From JABDIP01 sp965227455 (GTDB lineage: Bacteria; Pseudomonadota; Alphaproteobacteria; DSM-16000; Inquilinaceae): DNA of 64,000 bases. Numbering within the stretch: position 1 is the stretch's first letter; every line of letters starts with the position of its first letter. The notes under the pieces are model-generated. The model did no database searches and was not told where the DNA came from. It saw only the letters and a list, made by a program, of their open reading frames with translations. This document shows, piece by piece, positions 44,038 through 52,702 of the stretch. Location of the stretch: contig OZ245752.1 of the NCBI GenBank assembly GCA_965227455.1, forward strand, positions 186,001-250,000, written 5' to 3'. Made by a program: the position numbers and the translations under genes.

Positions 44038-45171
44038 CTAGTCCTGGTCGCGCCAGATATCGAACAGGTATTGCTGAACCGCATCGATCTCCATCATGGA
44101 TGCCAGCCCGAATTCAGGCGGTGTTCCGGCCAGTGCCAGGTCGGGGCCGTCTCTCATGATCAGCATGTGGCGAAGCCGGTCCGGCTGGTCCTCTGCAAGG
44201 TAGGTGTGAAGCAGCCGATGACCGACATCGAAGGTGAAGACATGCGCAATATCGGTGTCAGCCATGTACATGGCGCGCACATCGGCGAGGTAGTCGGGTT
44301 CCGAGGCCACTCTGCTTTTTAGATTGCCTACGACCCACGGATGGAAGAGCTCGATGAACGCCTCATCGCTCAGTTCCGCACTAGTCGCGAGGACGTTGGA
44401 CGCTAAGACTGCGGCCTCGCCGGTTGGCGCGGTCTGACCGGCCGGCTGCCAATCGACACCGGACGACTGAAGGATGCCGGTGAAATGCATGTCGATCGGA
44501 CTGGCGCCGCCGTCGATCCGCACCGTGTGGTTCAAATGGCCGGGCGGCCGGTCCGTCAGCGAAGCCGGGCTTCGATCCGGATCGGCCAAGGACAGGAGGA
44601 AACTCGCGGTGTCGTAGACCGGGCCACCCGGCCGGGCGGCAATGAGAACGCGGCCGTCGTGCCGCCTGGTGGAGATGAAGACGCCTGAGGACATGCGGGC
44701 GGATTCCTGGAACGTGACCATGAATACCGTGTAGTCCCGGTAAAGCCAGGCGTAGCGGAACGATAGGAGTTTGAAACTGTCGGGAATGCGGTAGTAAGGC
44801 GCGCCAAGCGGACCGCAGGGACAGGAACCATCATTCCGTGCCCCGGCTTGCCCCGGCTCATGGAGTTCTGCCATTCCCGTGGTATCGCCGCTGACGGCGA
44901 GCTGGATGTAACGAAGGATAGTCTCCTCCGCGCTGCCGGGCTGGATTTCTTGATCGACCAGAAAGTCGCCATGCCGCCTGGGCGCAGCGAGTGGCCGATA
45001 GACATTGAGGAAGAGCTCAAGTGCCATGACCAGCCCGCGGCGATCGTCATCGATGCTGGCGATGGTCCGCGGGAAGTCGTCTTGGCTGGTCGCCGGCGTC
45101 GCGACCACCAATGCCGTCGCGAACGCCGCAAGCACAGATAACGCAAACCTTACCGTCGCGACTTTCAGCAT
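44038..45171 (-). CDS. Exported protein of unknown function
   Basis: A 377-residue protein with a Sec signal peptide (core FALSVLAAFATALVV, cleavage near ATSQDD at residue 30). I recognise no domain. There is a CPCGP cysteine pair near residue 115 and alternating hydrophobic strands around VFMVTFQESARMSSGVFIST. GGGAGG sits before the ATG at 45171. Two YbjN genes lie upstream on the same strand, 38 bases away at the nearest, so co-expression is plausible. Likely periplasmic. Confidence 0.7.
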   Translation of the reverse strand: MLKVATVRFALSVLAAFATALVVATPATSQDDFPRTIASIDDDRRGLVMALELFLNVYRPLAAPRRHGDFLVDQEIQPGSAEETILRYIQLAVSGDTTGMAELHEPGQAGARNDGSCPCGPLGAPYYRIPDSFKLLSFRYAWLYRDYTVFMVTFQESARMSSGVFISTRRHDGRVLIAARPGGPVYDTASFLLSLADPDRSPASLTDRPPGHLNHTVRIDGGASPIDMHFTGILQSSGVDWQPAGQTAPTGEAAVLASNVLATSAELSDEAFIELFHPWVVGNLKSRVASEPDYLADVRAMYMADTDIAHVFTFDVGHRLLHTYLAEDQPDRLRHMLIMRDGPDLALAGTPPEFGLASMMEIDAVQQYLFDIWRDQD

Positions 45172-45209
45172 GGGACCTCCCAGCAACCGGAAGTGGGGCT
45201 ATTGGCGCC

Positions 45210-45749
45210 CTACGAATACCCGATCGCCTGGGCGAAGCTTTCCATGTTGTAGACGTAGATGGCGATCATGATCATCGTCGCCTGCCGGCCGATGCCGCCG
45301 ACCGCGCTCAGATCCATGGACAGGATCAGATCGCCTTCGGTGCCCGTATAGGCCGTCGTGAACCGGGTGCCCTGGTTGAAGCGGTTGACGGTGGTCAGGC
45401 TGGTCGGACGCTCCGGCTGGTAGCGGCTGACAAGGCTCATCTCGTCGCAGCGGCCGTCGGCGTCGCAGCCGAAGAACTGCACTTCGAATCCGTCGATGTT
45501 CGGGATTGTCGTCTCGACCTGCTGCGCGCCATCCACGGTGATCGCCGGCTCTCCGTATTGGCCCAGGCCAACCGAATAGCGCAAACCCAGCGTGTCCAGC
45601 AGATCGCCGACCAAATCGGCCGTGAACCGGTCGATGCGCTCATTCGGCGCGTCCGGCCCGGTCTCGGGCAGCCCCGCCTGGGCAAACGCCGGCCCCGCGA
45701 GAGATGTCAGCGCCGCCACGGCAATGGCCAGCGCCTTGATGTGTGTCAT
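45210..45749 (-). CDS. YbjN domain protein, periplasmic
   Basis: A 179-residue protein with a Sec signal (MTHIKALAIAVAALTSLAGPA, cleavage near AFAQA). The mature part matches YbjN: FGCDADGRCDEMSLVSRY, then VNRFNQGTRFTTAYTG, and a GDLILSMDLSAVGGI end. YbjN of E. coli affects motility and stress, but no biochemistry is established for it. Two cysteines in CDADGRC could pair. It lies between an unknown exported protein gene and a lipoprotein paralogue on the same strand. Confidence 0.78.
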   Translation of the reverse strand: MTHIKALAIAVAALTSLAGPAFAQAGLPETGPDAPNERIDRFTADLVGDLLDTLGLRYSVGLGQYGEPAITVDGAQQVETTIPNIDGFEVQFFGCDADGRCDEMSLVSRYQPERPTSLTTVNRFNQGTRFTTAYTGTEGDLILSMDLSAVGGIGRQATMIMIAIYVYNMESFAQAIGYS

Positions 45750-45800
45750 CTCAGCTTCCTTGTGCGCGGCAATCTTCCGGGGCGATGGGTTGGAACCGGG

Positions 45801-46343
45801 TCACACGATGTCGAGCGTGGCCGCGAAGCGATCCAGCGCGGTGAAGTAGACGCTGATCTGCCGGGTCAGGGAATCCGGCCCGAGGCCACCGCCGCTGTTG
45901 ATGTCCATCTGCAGCACCGGCCCGTAGTCCGGGTCGATGAAGGCGCGCAAGAACCGGTTGTCGCGGTTCCAGCGGTTGATCATGTCCAGATGGATCGGCC
46001 CGCGCCCGGAATCCCAGCTCACCAGCGTGATGTCCTCGCAGACATTGTCCGTGTCGCAGGCATTGAACAGCACATACATCTCGCGGGTGCCGACCGCGTC
46101 GTCGGGAAGGACGCCGATCAACGGCGCGCCGTAATTATCGTAACCGACCCGGTATTCATGGCCGAGAAGATCGAGCACGCCGGTAACGGCGGCCGGATCG
46201 ATCCCGTCCAGCAGCCCTGCGACCGGTGATGGTGCGGCCTCCGCGGGCGGTGCCGGAACCGGCCGGAAGGCCTTGGGATCGGCGCTGCAGCCGGCGATCC
46301 CGGCGGCCACAAGGCATAGCGCGCCGGCAAGTAACCGTTTCAA
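45801..46343 (-). CDS. YbjN domain lipoprotein
   Basis: A 180-residue paralogue of the neighbouring YbjN protein. The N terminus has a lipobox (IAGC near residue 20), so it is probably lipidated and anchored in the membrane. The YbjN core is clear: FNACDTDNVCEDITLVSW, MINRWNRDNRFLRAFIDPDY and VLQMDINSGGGLG. The two paralogues share the same order of motifs but differ in anchoring: one free in the periplasm, one on a membrane. ATG 46343. Confidence 0.8.
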   Translation of the reverse strand: MKRLLAGALCLVAAGIAGCSADPKAFRPVPAPPAEAAPSPVAGLLDGIDPAAVTGVLDLLGHEYRVGYDNYGAPLIGVLPDDAVGTREMYVLFNACDTDNVCEDITLVSWDSGRGPIHLDMINRWNRDNRFLRAFIDPDYGPVLQMDINSGGGLGPDSLTRQISVYFTALDRFAATLDIV

Positions 46344-46419
46344 GAAAACTCTCCCCAGGATGGACCCCGCTTGTGCTCCACTGTGCCGCGAGGACCCTTA
46401 ACCTGTCGTAAACCGAATG

Positions 46420-46445
46420 CAACTCGCCACAATTCAAACGAGTTG
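46420..46445. promoter_or_regulatory. Inverted repeat upstream of DAHP synthase
   Basis: CAACTCG (46420-46426) and CGAGTTG (46439-46445) are perfect 7-bp inverted arms around a 12-base spacer, about 105 bases upstream of the DAHP synthase start and near the lipoprotein gene's promoter side. It may be an operator; no regulator can be assigned. Confidence 0.3.
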
Positions 46446-46549
46446 CTGGAAAACCCGGCGGAGTCGGCGTATAGCCTACAGTCCTTTTTGAACCGGCCCG
46501 AAAAACGGCGGCCGGACGAAGAAGATTTGGTGGTCAGGAGGATCGAAAA

Positions 46550-47938
46550 ATGGCGGACCGTTGGACCCCGGAGAGCTGGCGCGCGAAGCCGGCAATGCAG
46601 ATGCCGGAATACCAGGATGCGGCCGGTTTGGCCGATGCCGAGGCCCGTCTGGGCAAGTATCCGCCATTGGTTTTTGCCGGCGAGGCCCGGTCGCTCAAGG
46701 CCAGCCTGGCCAACGTCACCCGCGGCGAGGCCTTCCTGCTGCAGGGCGGCGACTGCGCGGAGAGTTTCGCCGAATTCCATCCCGACAAGATCCGCGACAC
46801 CTTCCGGGTGATGCTGCAAATGGCGGTTGCGCTGACCTTCGGCAGCAGCACGCCGGTGGTCAAGGTCGGCAGGGTCGCCGGCCAGTTCGCCAAGCCGCGT
46901 TCGGCGCCGACCGAGACGGTCGATGGCGTCGAGCTGCCGTCATACCGCGGCGACATCATCAACGGCTTCGAGTTCGATCCTGAGGCCCGGCGGCCGGATC
47001 CGGACCGCATGGTGCAGGCCTATAATCAGGCCGCCTCCACCCTGAACCTGCTGCGCGCCTTCTCCCAGGGCGGATATGCCGACCTGCACAAGGTGCATCA
47101 GTGGAATCTGGGCTTTGTCGGCCGCAGCGCCCAGGGCGAGCGCTATGAGGACATGGCCAACCGCATCGACGAGGCGCTGCAGTTCATGGCCGCCTGCGGC
47201 GTCACCTCGGAAACCACGCCGCCGATCCGCGAGACCGAGTTCTACACCTCCCACGAGGCGCTGCTGCTGCCCTATGAGCAGGCGCTGACCCGCGTCGACA
47301 GCACTTCGGGCGATTGGTACGACGTTTCCGCCCATCTGCTGTGGATCGGCGACCGCACCCGCCAGCCGGACGGCGCCCATGTGGAGTTCCTGCGCGGGGT
47401 GAAGAACCCGATCGGCCTGAAATGCGGCCCGAGCCTCGATCCGGACGAGCTGATCCGGCTGATCGACATCCTCAATCCGGAGGACGAGCCCGGCCGGCTG
47501 ACCCTGATCGCCCGCATGGGCTCCGACAAGGTGCATGACGGCCTGCCGCCGCTGCTGCGCCGGGTCAAGGAGGAGGGCCGCACCGTGGTCTGGGCCTGCG
47601 ACCCGATGCACGGCAACACGGTCAAATCCTCGTCGGGCTACAAGACCCGGCCGTTCGACCGCATCCTGGCCGAAGTCCGCGGCTTCTTCGACATGCACCA
47701 GGCCGAGGGCACCCAGCCCGGCGGCGTGCATTTCGAGATGACCGGCGAAGAGGTGACAGAATGCACGGGCGGCGCCCAGGCGATCACCGATGACGGGCTG
47801 TCGCTGCGCTATCACACCGCCTGCGACCCGCGCCTGAACGCGACGCAGGCCCTGGAACTGGCCTTCCTGATTGCCGAGAAGCTGAAGGAAGACCGCGCCG
47901 ACCGCGATCGGGCCCGCCGCAACGCGGCCGCGGAGTAG
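46550..47938 (+). CDS. aroG: Class II 3-deoxy-7-phosphoheptulonate synthase
   Basis: The first enzyme of the shikimate pathway, condensing PEP with erythrose-4-phosphate. The 462-residue, plant-like class II form begins WTPESWRAKPAMQMPEYQD; LLQGGDCAESFAEFHPDK carries the metal-binding Cys, and GLKCGPSLDPDELI, DPMHGNTVKSS and GGVHFEMTGEEVTEC follow. Class II enzymes are often controlled by aromatic amino acids through extra N-terminal helices; whether this one is cannot be judged. Confidence 0.95.
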   Translation: MADRWTPESWRAKPAMQMPEYQDAAGLADAEARLGKYPPLVFAGEARSLKASLANVTRGEAFLLQGGDCAESFAEFHPDKIRDTFRVMLQMAVALTFGSSTPVVKVGRVAGQFAKPRSAPTETVDGVELPSYRGDIINGFEFDPEARRPDPDRMVQAYNQAASTLNLLRAFSQGGYADLHKVHQWNLGFVGRSAQGERYEDMANRIDEALQFMAACGVTSETTPPIRETEFYTSHEALLLPYEQALTRVDSTSGDWYDVSAHLLWIGDRTRQPDGAHVEFLRGVKNPIGLKCGPSLDPDELIRLIDILNPEDEPGRLTLIARMGSDKVHDGLPPLLRRVKEEGRTVVWACDPMHGNTVKSSSGYKTRPFDRILAEVRGFFDMHQAEGTQPGGVHFEMTGEEVTECTGGAQAITDDGLSLRYHTACDPRLNATQALELAFLIAEKLKEDRADRDRARRNAAAE

Positions 47939-47977
47939 GCGGGGCGGCCACTAGCCGGCCACTGATAGCTGGGGCGA

Positions 47978-49120
47978 ATGGATATGACAGCCATGAAGCC
48001 GTCGGCGGGCGACCTGCCGGAGTGGACGGACAAGTATTTCACCCGGACCCGGGAGACCGTTGGCCGGTTCGGCGACTGCACCGCCACCTACGCCATCTTC
48101 ATGCGCCGGCCGGTGGTCTCGGCACCGCGCCTGGCGATCGAATGGCTGCGGCAGGTGGCCGACACCCGCGGCGTCACCGTCGACATCGATCTGCGCTATC
48201 CCGAGGGCAAATGGGTCGGCGCCGGCGAGCCGCTGATGTATGTCACCGGCCCGCTCTACGACCTGATCGATACCGAAACCCTTTTGCTGCAGAAGATCGG
48301 CCCCTGCTGCGTGGCCGCCTATAACGCCTACACCATGTGCACGGAACTGCCCGATGTCGGCTTCCTCGCCATGGATGCCCGACACTGCGCCGGCATGGAG
48401 ATGGCCGAAATGATGGCCTATGCCGCCAGCGTCGGATCGGAGCGGGCCCGGCGCAAGGTCGGCGCCAAGGGTTTCATCGGCAACGCCACCGACGCCACGG
48501 CGCATTTCTTCGGCCAGGAGAAGGGTTTCGGCACCATGCCGCACGCCCTGATCGGCTATGCCGGCACTACGGTCCGGGCCGCCGAGATGTTCCACGAGGC
48601 CCAGCCGGACACGCCGCTGACCGTGCTGGTCGATTATTTCGGCCAGGAGGTGACCGACAGCCTCGCCGTCTGCCGCCGCTTCCCCGAACTGGCCGCCTCC
48701 GGCGAGCTTGCGGTGCGCATCGACACCCCCGGCGGCCGGTATATGGAGGGGCTCGACCCGCCGACCTCCTATGCCGTGCTGGAACGCCATGTCCCGGCAG
48801 CCATCCGTGGCTACCGCGACGAGACCGAGCTGCGCTACCTGATCGGCACCGGCGTCTCCGCCGCCGCCGTGCACCACCTGCGCGACCGGCTCAACGAGGC
48901 CGGCTTCGACAAGGTCCGCATCGTCGCCTCCAGCGGCTTCAATCCGGCCAAATGCCGGGTCATGGCCCTGGCCCAGGCCCCGATCGACGTAGTGGGCACC
49001 GGCAGCTACCTGCCGGAGAAGTGGAGCGAGACCTACGCCACCGCCGACATCGTCGAATATGACGGCAAGCCCATAGTCAAGGTCGGCCGCGAATTCCTGC
49101 TGCGCCGGCAGCCGACCTAG
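47978..49120 (+). CDS. pncB: Nicotinate phosphoribosyltransferase
   Basis: Recycles nicotinate to nicotinate mononucleotide for NAD. The 380-residue protein shows WTDKYFTRTRETVGRFGD at the N terminus, a central EMAEMMAYAASVGSERARRK, and a phosphate-binding C-terminal part with IVASSGFNPAKCRVMA and DVVGTGSYLPEKW. ATG 47978 is used though its ribosome-binding site is weak; in-frame ATGs follow at 47984 and 47993. nadE is about 8 kb downstream. The stop shares CTAG with the transposase gene. Confidence 0.9.
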   Translation: MDMTAMKPSAGDLPEWTDKYFTRTRETVGRFGDCTATYAIFMRRPVVSAPRLAIEWLRQVADTRGVTVDIDLRYPEGKWVGAGEPLMYVTGPLYDLIDTETLLLQKIGPCCVAAYNAYTMCTELPDVGFLAMDARHCAGMEMAEMMAYAASVGSERARRKVGAKGFIGNATDATAHFFGQEKGFGTMPHALIGYAGTTVRAAEMFHEAQPDTPLTVLVDYFGQEVTDSLAVCRRFPELAASGELAVRIDTPGGRYMEGLDPPTSYAVLERHVPAAIRGYRDETELRYLIGTGVSAAAVHHLRDRLNEAGFDKVRIVASSGFNPAKCRVMALAQAPIDVVGTGSYLPEKWSETYATADIVEYDGKPIVKVGREFLLRRQPT

Positions 49121-49794
49121 TCCCGCCGCTTTCTCGGCCGGCCGCGCGGCCGGTACCGCAGATCTCGCCCTGTCATGCGCTCAAGCCTGCGGATGAACGC
49201 CTCCGAGCCGCAGGGCAGGCCCTTATCCATATTGCGGCGCAGGAGGTCGAGCAACTCCGGCTCGTCCTGCTCGGCCAGCCAAGTGGACCAGTCGCCGACG
49301 CGGTCGAAATATGTCCGCCAGGCCGGCGCGTCGGTCAGCACCGGGTCCGGGCGTAATCCACAATGGGCGGCGGCGCTGGACCAGCGGTAGCCCTCGGCCC
49401 GGCGTACCATGCCGGCCCGGATCGGATTGCGCTCGACATAGCGAATGGCCGCCAACAGGTATTCCTCGTCCAGCGCCGAGGAAACGAACCGTCCCTGCCA
49501 GAGGTGACCGGTCCAGCCGCGGACGCGGTTGACCCGCTGCGCGTAGCGCATGTGCAGGGGTTTCAGGGTCTGATGCAGGGCGTCCTCTGTCGCCGGCACA
49601 GCGATCAGGTGGATGTGGTTGTGCATCAGGCAATAGGCGAGGACATCCAGCGCGTATTTCTCGGCATAGTCGGAGAGCCAGCCGAGATAGGCCGTGCGGT
49701 CTGCGTCGGAAAAGAATACGGTCTCACGACGATTGCCCCGCTGGGCAACGTGATGGGGCACACCGGCGCACACGGTCCGGGCAACGCGCGGCAT
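49117..49794 (-). CDS. REP-associated tyrosine transposase (RAYT, Y1_Tnp)
   Basis: A 225-residue single-stranded DNA transposase of the IS200-like family. HHVAQRGNRRE opens it; LMHNHIHLIA carries the HUH metal site, and the conserved Tyr lies in a helix near residue 120 (RYVERNPIRAG). The C-terminal tail is Arg-rich (RPRGRPRKRRD). Such genes are usually single-copy, not flanked by inverted repeats, and act on REP hairpins. A candidate REP hairpin lies just beyond its start, at 49817-49857. The gene is intact. Confidence 0.9.
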   Translation of the reverse strand: MPRVARTVCAGVPHHVAQRGNRRETVFFSDADRTAYLGWLSDYAEKYALDVLAYCLMHNHIHLIAVPATEDALHQTLKPLHMRYAQRVNRVRGWTGHLWQGRFVSSALDEEYLLAAIRYVERNPIRAGMVRRAEGYRWSSAAAHCGLRPDPVLTDAPAWRTYFDRVGDWSTWLAEQDEPELLDLLRRNMDKGLPCGSEAFIRRLERMTGRDLRYRPRGRPRKRRD

Positions 49795-49816
49795 CTCGGC
49801 GACCTCACCCCGAACG

Positions 49817-49857
49817 GACGCCGATGGTCTGGGAGGTGGGTGTCACCCCTCAGCGTC
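49817..49857. repeat. Candidate REP-like hairpin next to RAYT
   Basis: A GGAG tetranucleotide (49832-49835) is followed at once by the imperfect palindrome centred on GGGTG-T-CACCC (49838-49848). GACGC (49817-49821) and GCGTC (49853-49857) form an outer pair. A GGAG or GTAG tetranucleotide 5' of a short palindrome is the hallmark of REP units cut by RAYT enzymes, and this lies 23 bases from the RAYT start codon. Only one copy was found in the window, so repetitiveness is untested. Confidence 0.5.
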
Positions 49858-49865
49858 GGACCGGA

Positions 49866-51161
49866 TCAGAGGGTCTCGATCTGGACGTCTCCCGCGCCGA
49901 AATAGGCGGCTTCCGGAATTCTCGCATTGGATTTTGATCCCCCATGGCAGTTGTCGGATGTCGTGAGGCCAAGCTCCTGCCAGATCTCGGACAGGGCCTC
50001 GACAAGATGGTCGATCTGGGTATCGCTGTGGAGCGGCGAGGGCGTCAGGCGCAGTCGCTCCGTGCCCCGCGGGACGGTCGGATAGTTGATGGGCTGCACA
50101 TAGATGTCGTGGCGCTCGAGCAGCCGGTCCGTCACGCGCCGGCACAGCACCGGATCTCCGACCGGCACCGGAACGATATGCGTCTCCGAGGGCATCACTG
50201 GCAGGCCTGCGTCTTTCAGGCATCGCTTAAGCTTGGTGGCGCGCTCCTGATGGGCCGTTCGCTCCGCGCAACTGCGGCGCAGGTGCCGGACGCTGGCCAG
50301 GGCGCCGGCTGCCACATGCGGCGGCAGGGCGGTCGTGAAGATGAAGGCGGAGGCGTAGCTGCGAATGAAGTCCACCAGCGCGGCGGACCCGGCGACATAG
50401 CCGCCCAGGCAGCCGAAGGCCTTGGCAAGGGTGCCCTCGATGACGGTCACCCGCTTGCCGAGACCGTCGCGCTCGGCGATACCGCCGCCTTGCTTGCCAT
50501 ACAGGCCGACGGCATGCACTTCATCCAGATAGGTCATGGCACCGTAGCGGTCCGCCAAATCGCAGAACTCGGCGATCGGCGCCACATCGCCGTCCATGGA
50601 GTACACCGACTCGAAGGCGATCAGCTTGGGCCGGTCCGAGGCGATATCCCTGAGATGGCGCTCCAGATCGGCCGGGTCGTTGTGCCGGAAGATCCGTTTT
50701 TCCGCCCGGCTGTGGCGAATGCCCTCGATCATCGAGGCGTGGTTCATCTCATCCGACAGGACAATACATCCGGGTAGCCGGGCGGCGATGGTCGACAGCG
50801 CCGCCATGTTGGAGACATAGCCCGAGGTGAATAGCAGCGCCGCCTCCTTGCGGTGCAGCGTCGCCAGTTCTTGCTCGAGCAGCACGTGATAGTGGCTGGT
50901 GCCGGAGATGTTGCGGGTGCCGCCGGCGCCGGCGCCGCATTGATCTAGGGCCTCGCGCATCGCCCGCAGGACCGCAGGATGCTGGCCCATGCCCAGATAA
51001 TCGTTGGAGCACCAGACGGTGACCTCGCGGCGATCCGAACCGGCATGGCGTGTCGCCCGCGGAAATTCGCCGGCATGGCGCAGCAAGTCGGCGAAGACCC
51101 GGTACCGACCCTCCTTCCTTAGCTCAGCGACGAAATCTGCAAATGCAGCATCGTAATCCAT
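49866..51161 (-). CDS. hemA: 5-aminolevulinate synthase
   Basis: A pyridoxal-phosphate enzyme that condenses glycine and succinyl-CoA, the first step of tetrapyrrole synthesis in Alphaproteobacteria. Motifs in order: WCSNDYLGMGQHP, GTRNISGTSHYH, DEMNHASMIEGIRHSRAEK, YLDEVHAVGLYG (PLP-binding Asp), and EGTLAKAFGCLGGYVAG with the Schiff-base Lys near 242. The 431-residue protein carries about 25 residues beyond the usual C terminus. ATG 51161 has GGAAGAG upstream. Confidence 0.96.
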   Translation of the reverse strand: MDYDAAFADFVAELRKEGRYRVFADLLRHAGEFPRATRHAGSDRREVTVWCSNDYLGMGQHPAVLRAMREALDQCGAGAGGTRNISGTSHYHVLLEQELATLHRKEAALLFTSGYVSNMAALSTIAARLPGCIVLSDEMNHASMIEGIRHSRAEKRIFRHNDPADLERHLRDIASDRPKLIAFESVYSMDGDVAPIAEFCDLADRYGAMTYLDEVHAVGLYGKQGGGIAERDGLGKRVTVIEGTLAKAFGCLGGYVAGSAALVDFIRSYASAFIFTTALPPHVAAGALASVRHLRRSCAERTAHQERATKLKRCLKDAGLPVMPSETHIVPVPVGDPVLCRRVTDRLLERHDIYVQPINYPTVPRGTERLRLTPSPLHSDTQIDHLVEALSEIWQELGLTTSDNCHGGSKSNARIPEAAYFGAGDVQIETL

Positions 51162-51240
51162 CGGCTCTTCCCTGATCCGAACGTTTGACCAGGCCGCTCG
51201 GGGGCCGCGCTCGTCCGGCCTGCCGTTGCCTTGAAGCGGC

Positions 51241-51269
51241 AACCGGGCCGGTCGGTTCCGGCCCGGGTT
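51241..51269. terminator. GC-rich hairpin between cytochrome and hemA genes
   Basis: CGGGCCG pairs with CGGCCCG around a short loop (arms about 51244-51250 and 51259-51265), with AAC/GTT outside and one bulged base. It lies downstream of the cytochrome gene stop and upstream of hemA, both on the minus strand. The missing U-run makes it at best a weak or factor-assisted terminator. Confidence 0.4.
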
Positions 51270-51298
51270 CCAGGCTGGAGGACGATCCGGCCGGGCCG

Positions 51299-52702
51299 TC
51301 AGCGGACCGCGACGGCGGCCAGGGAGGTACCGTCCTCCACCAACTCGCGGCGCGCTCGCTCCAGCGCGGCGATCGCTCCCTCGATCAACGGCGTGCGGTT
51401 CGGGCTGGTCCTGATCGCCTCCTCCATAAACTCCTTGGCCTCCGCCAGATGAAGGACAGCCTCCGGATGAAGCCCGCCATCCTGAAGAACCTGGGTTGCG
51501 TCGTCGGTTTCCGCGGCGGCCTGCCGTAGTGCCCGCAACTTGATCTCCCCTTGAGACGGCCGGGTGTCCAGCACGATCTCCAGCTCTTCGTCGCTTTCAC
51601 GGATATTGTCCAACGCATTGATCACCCTGAGGAAGGCTGCGACGGCGACGACCTGGGTCGGTTCAAGGTCAATCTGCGCCTGGGGAGGGCGGGGGTCATT
51701 GAATGCGTCGCTGTTGTAGAACGCGACGGCGCCCTCGATCGTTTCAATCGCGTTGTTGTGGAAGAACGGCCCGGTGTCGGCGGCTTCGACCAGGGACGGC
51801 GTGTTGAAGCTGCCGTCTCCGGGCGAGCCAAGGCCATCATCGGGCGGCACGAATTCACCGGTCAGGTCGAGCGGCTGGTCGACCAGATCCTCGACACCGG
51901 TGTTGAAGTTGCGATTGCCGGCGGGCCCGAAAATGTCAGGGTTGCCATTCGCACCGGCGTTGAAGTGGCAGATGTTGCACCGGCCGAGAGAGTCGTCGAG
52001 GAAGATCTCCTGACCTCGTGCCGCGACCACGCCCTTGAGCGGGAGCGGCAGATCGAGCTCTTCCTGCCGGCCGAGCGATATCTGGAATGCCTCAAGTGCA
52101 TCCAGTTCCAAGTCGTTCGGTAGCCGGAAATCGACCCCCTCCACGCGGTTCAGGGTCCGCGGAAAATGCTGTATCACGGCGCCGATAGCAAAGGACCGCA
52201 GGCTTCCGTCCCCCGGCGATCCGTCGCCGGACCAGCCGAGAGCCGGGCCCATGGCGCTGTCGATCGATTGGCTCATTCCCAGCGTGTGGGGGATTCCGCG
52301 CAGAGTGAAGTCGGTTGTCGGGTTGTCGAACCCATTCGTGTTTTCCACGATCACGGCGAATTCGCGCAGCAATCTCGGATTCTCGAGATCCCTCAGATCA
52401 GGATTGTTTTCCGCGACGAACAGCGGATCGCTTTGCGGCAGCGTGGCAATGAAGGCCGGGGAAATCGCGAAGTTGTCCTCCGCCCTGTGGCAGGTGCCGC
52501 AGGTCCGTCCGTTTCCTCCGAATGTTTCATTGAAGAATATTTCCCGACCTAGCTCGATCAGATCTTGATTATTTGAGACCGGCTGAGCCTGTGCGGCCGG
52601 CGCGGCCCAGATCGACGCCGCCGCGAGGGCTGCCGACGATACAACTTTAACAGGAATTTGCTGATAATCGATGCTGCGCAGGATTCCCACATGTCGAAAC
52701 AT
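51299..52702 (-). CDS. Exported di-heme cytochrome c peroxidase-like protein
   Basis: A 467-residue protein with a Sec-type leader (core VVSSAALAAASIWAA, cleavage near AQAQPV). Two heme c sites, CGTCH near residue 67 and CNICH near 240, match the bacterial cytochrome c peroxidase/MauG family; LGREIFFNETFGGNG and ARGQEIFLDDSLGR precede the two sites. After about residue 345 comes an extra helical tail of roughly 110 residues that I do not recognise. It may be a peroxidase or an oxidase of another redox partner. GGGGAG precedes the ATG. The upstream DNA is AT-rich. Confidence 0.85.
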   Translation of the reverse strand: MFRHVGILRSIDYQQIPVKVVSSAALAAASIWAAPAAQAQPVSNNQDLIELGREIFFNETFGGNGRTCGTCHRAEDNFAISPAFIATLPQSDPLFVAENNPDLRDLENPRLLREFAVIVENTNGFDNPTTDFTLRGIPHTLGMSQSIDSAMGPALGWSGDGSPGDGSLRSFAIGAVIQHFPRTLNRVEGVDFRLPNDLELDALEAFQISLGRQEELDLPLPLKGVVAARGQEIFLDDSLGRCNICHFNAGANGNPDIFGPAGNRNFNTGVEDLVDQPLDLTGEFVPPDDGLGSPGDGSFNTPSLVEAADTGPFFHNNAIETIEGAVAFYNSDAFNDPRPPQAQIDLEPTQVVAVAAFLRVINALDNIRESDEELEIVLDTRPSQGEIKLRALRQAAAETDDATQVLQDGGLHPEAVLHLAEAKEFMEEAIRTSPNRTPLIEGAIAALERARRELVEDGTSLAAVAVR

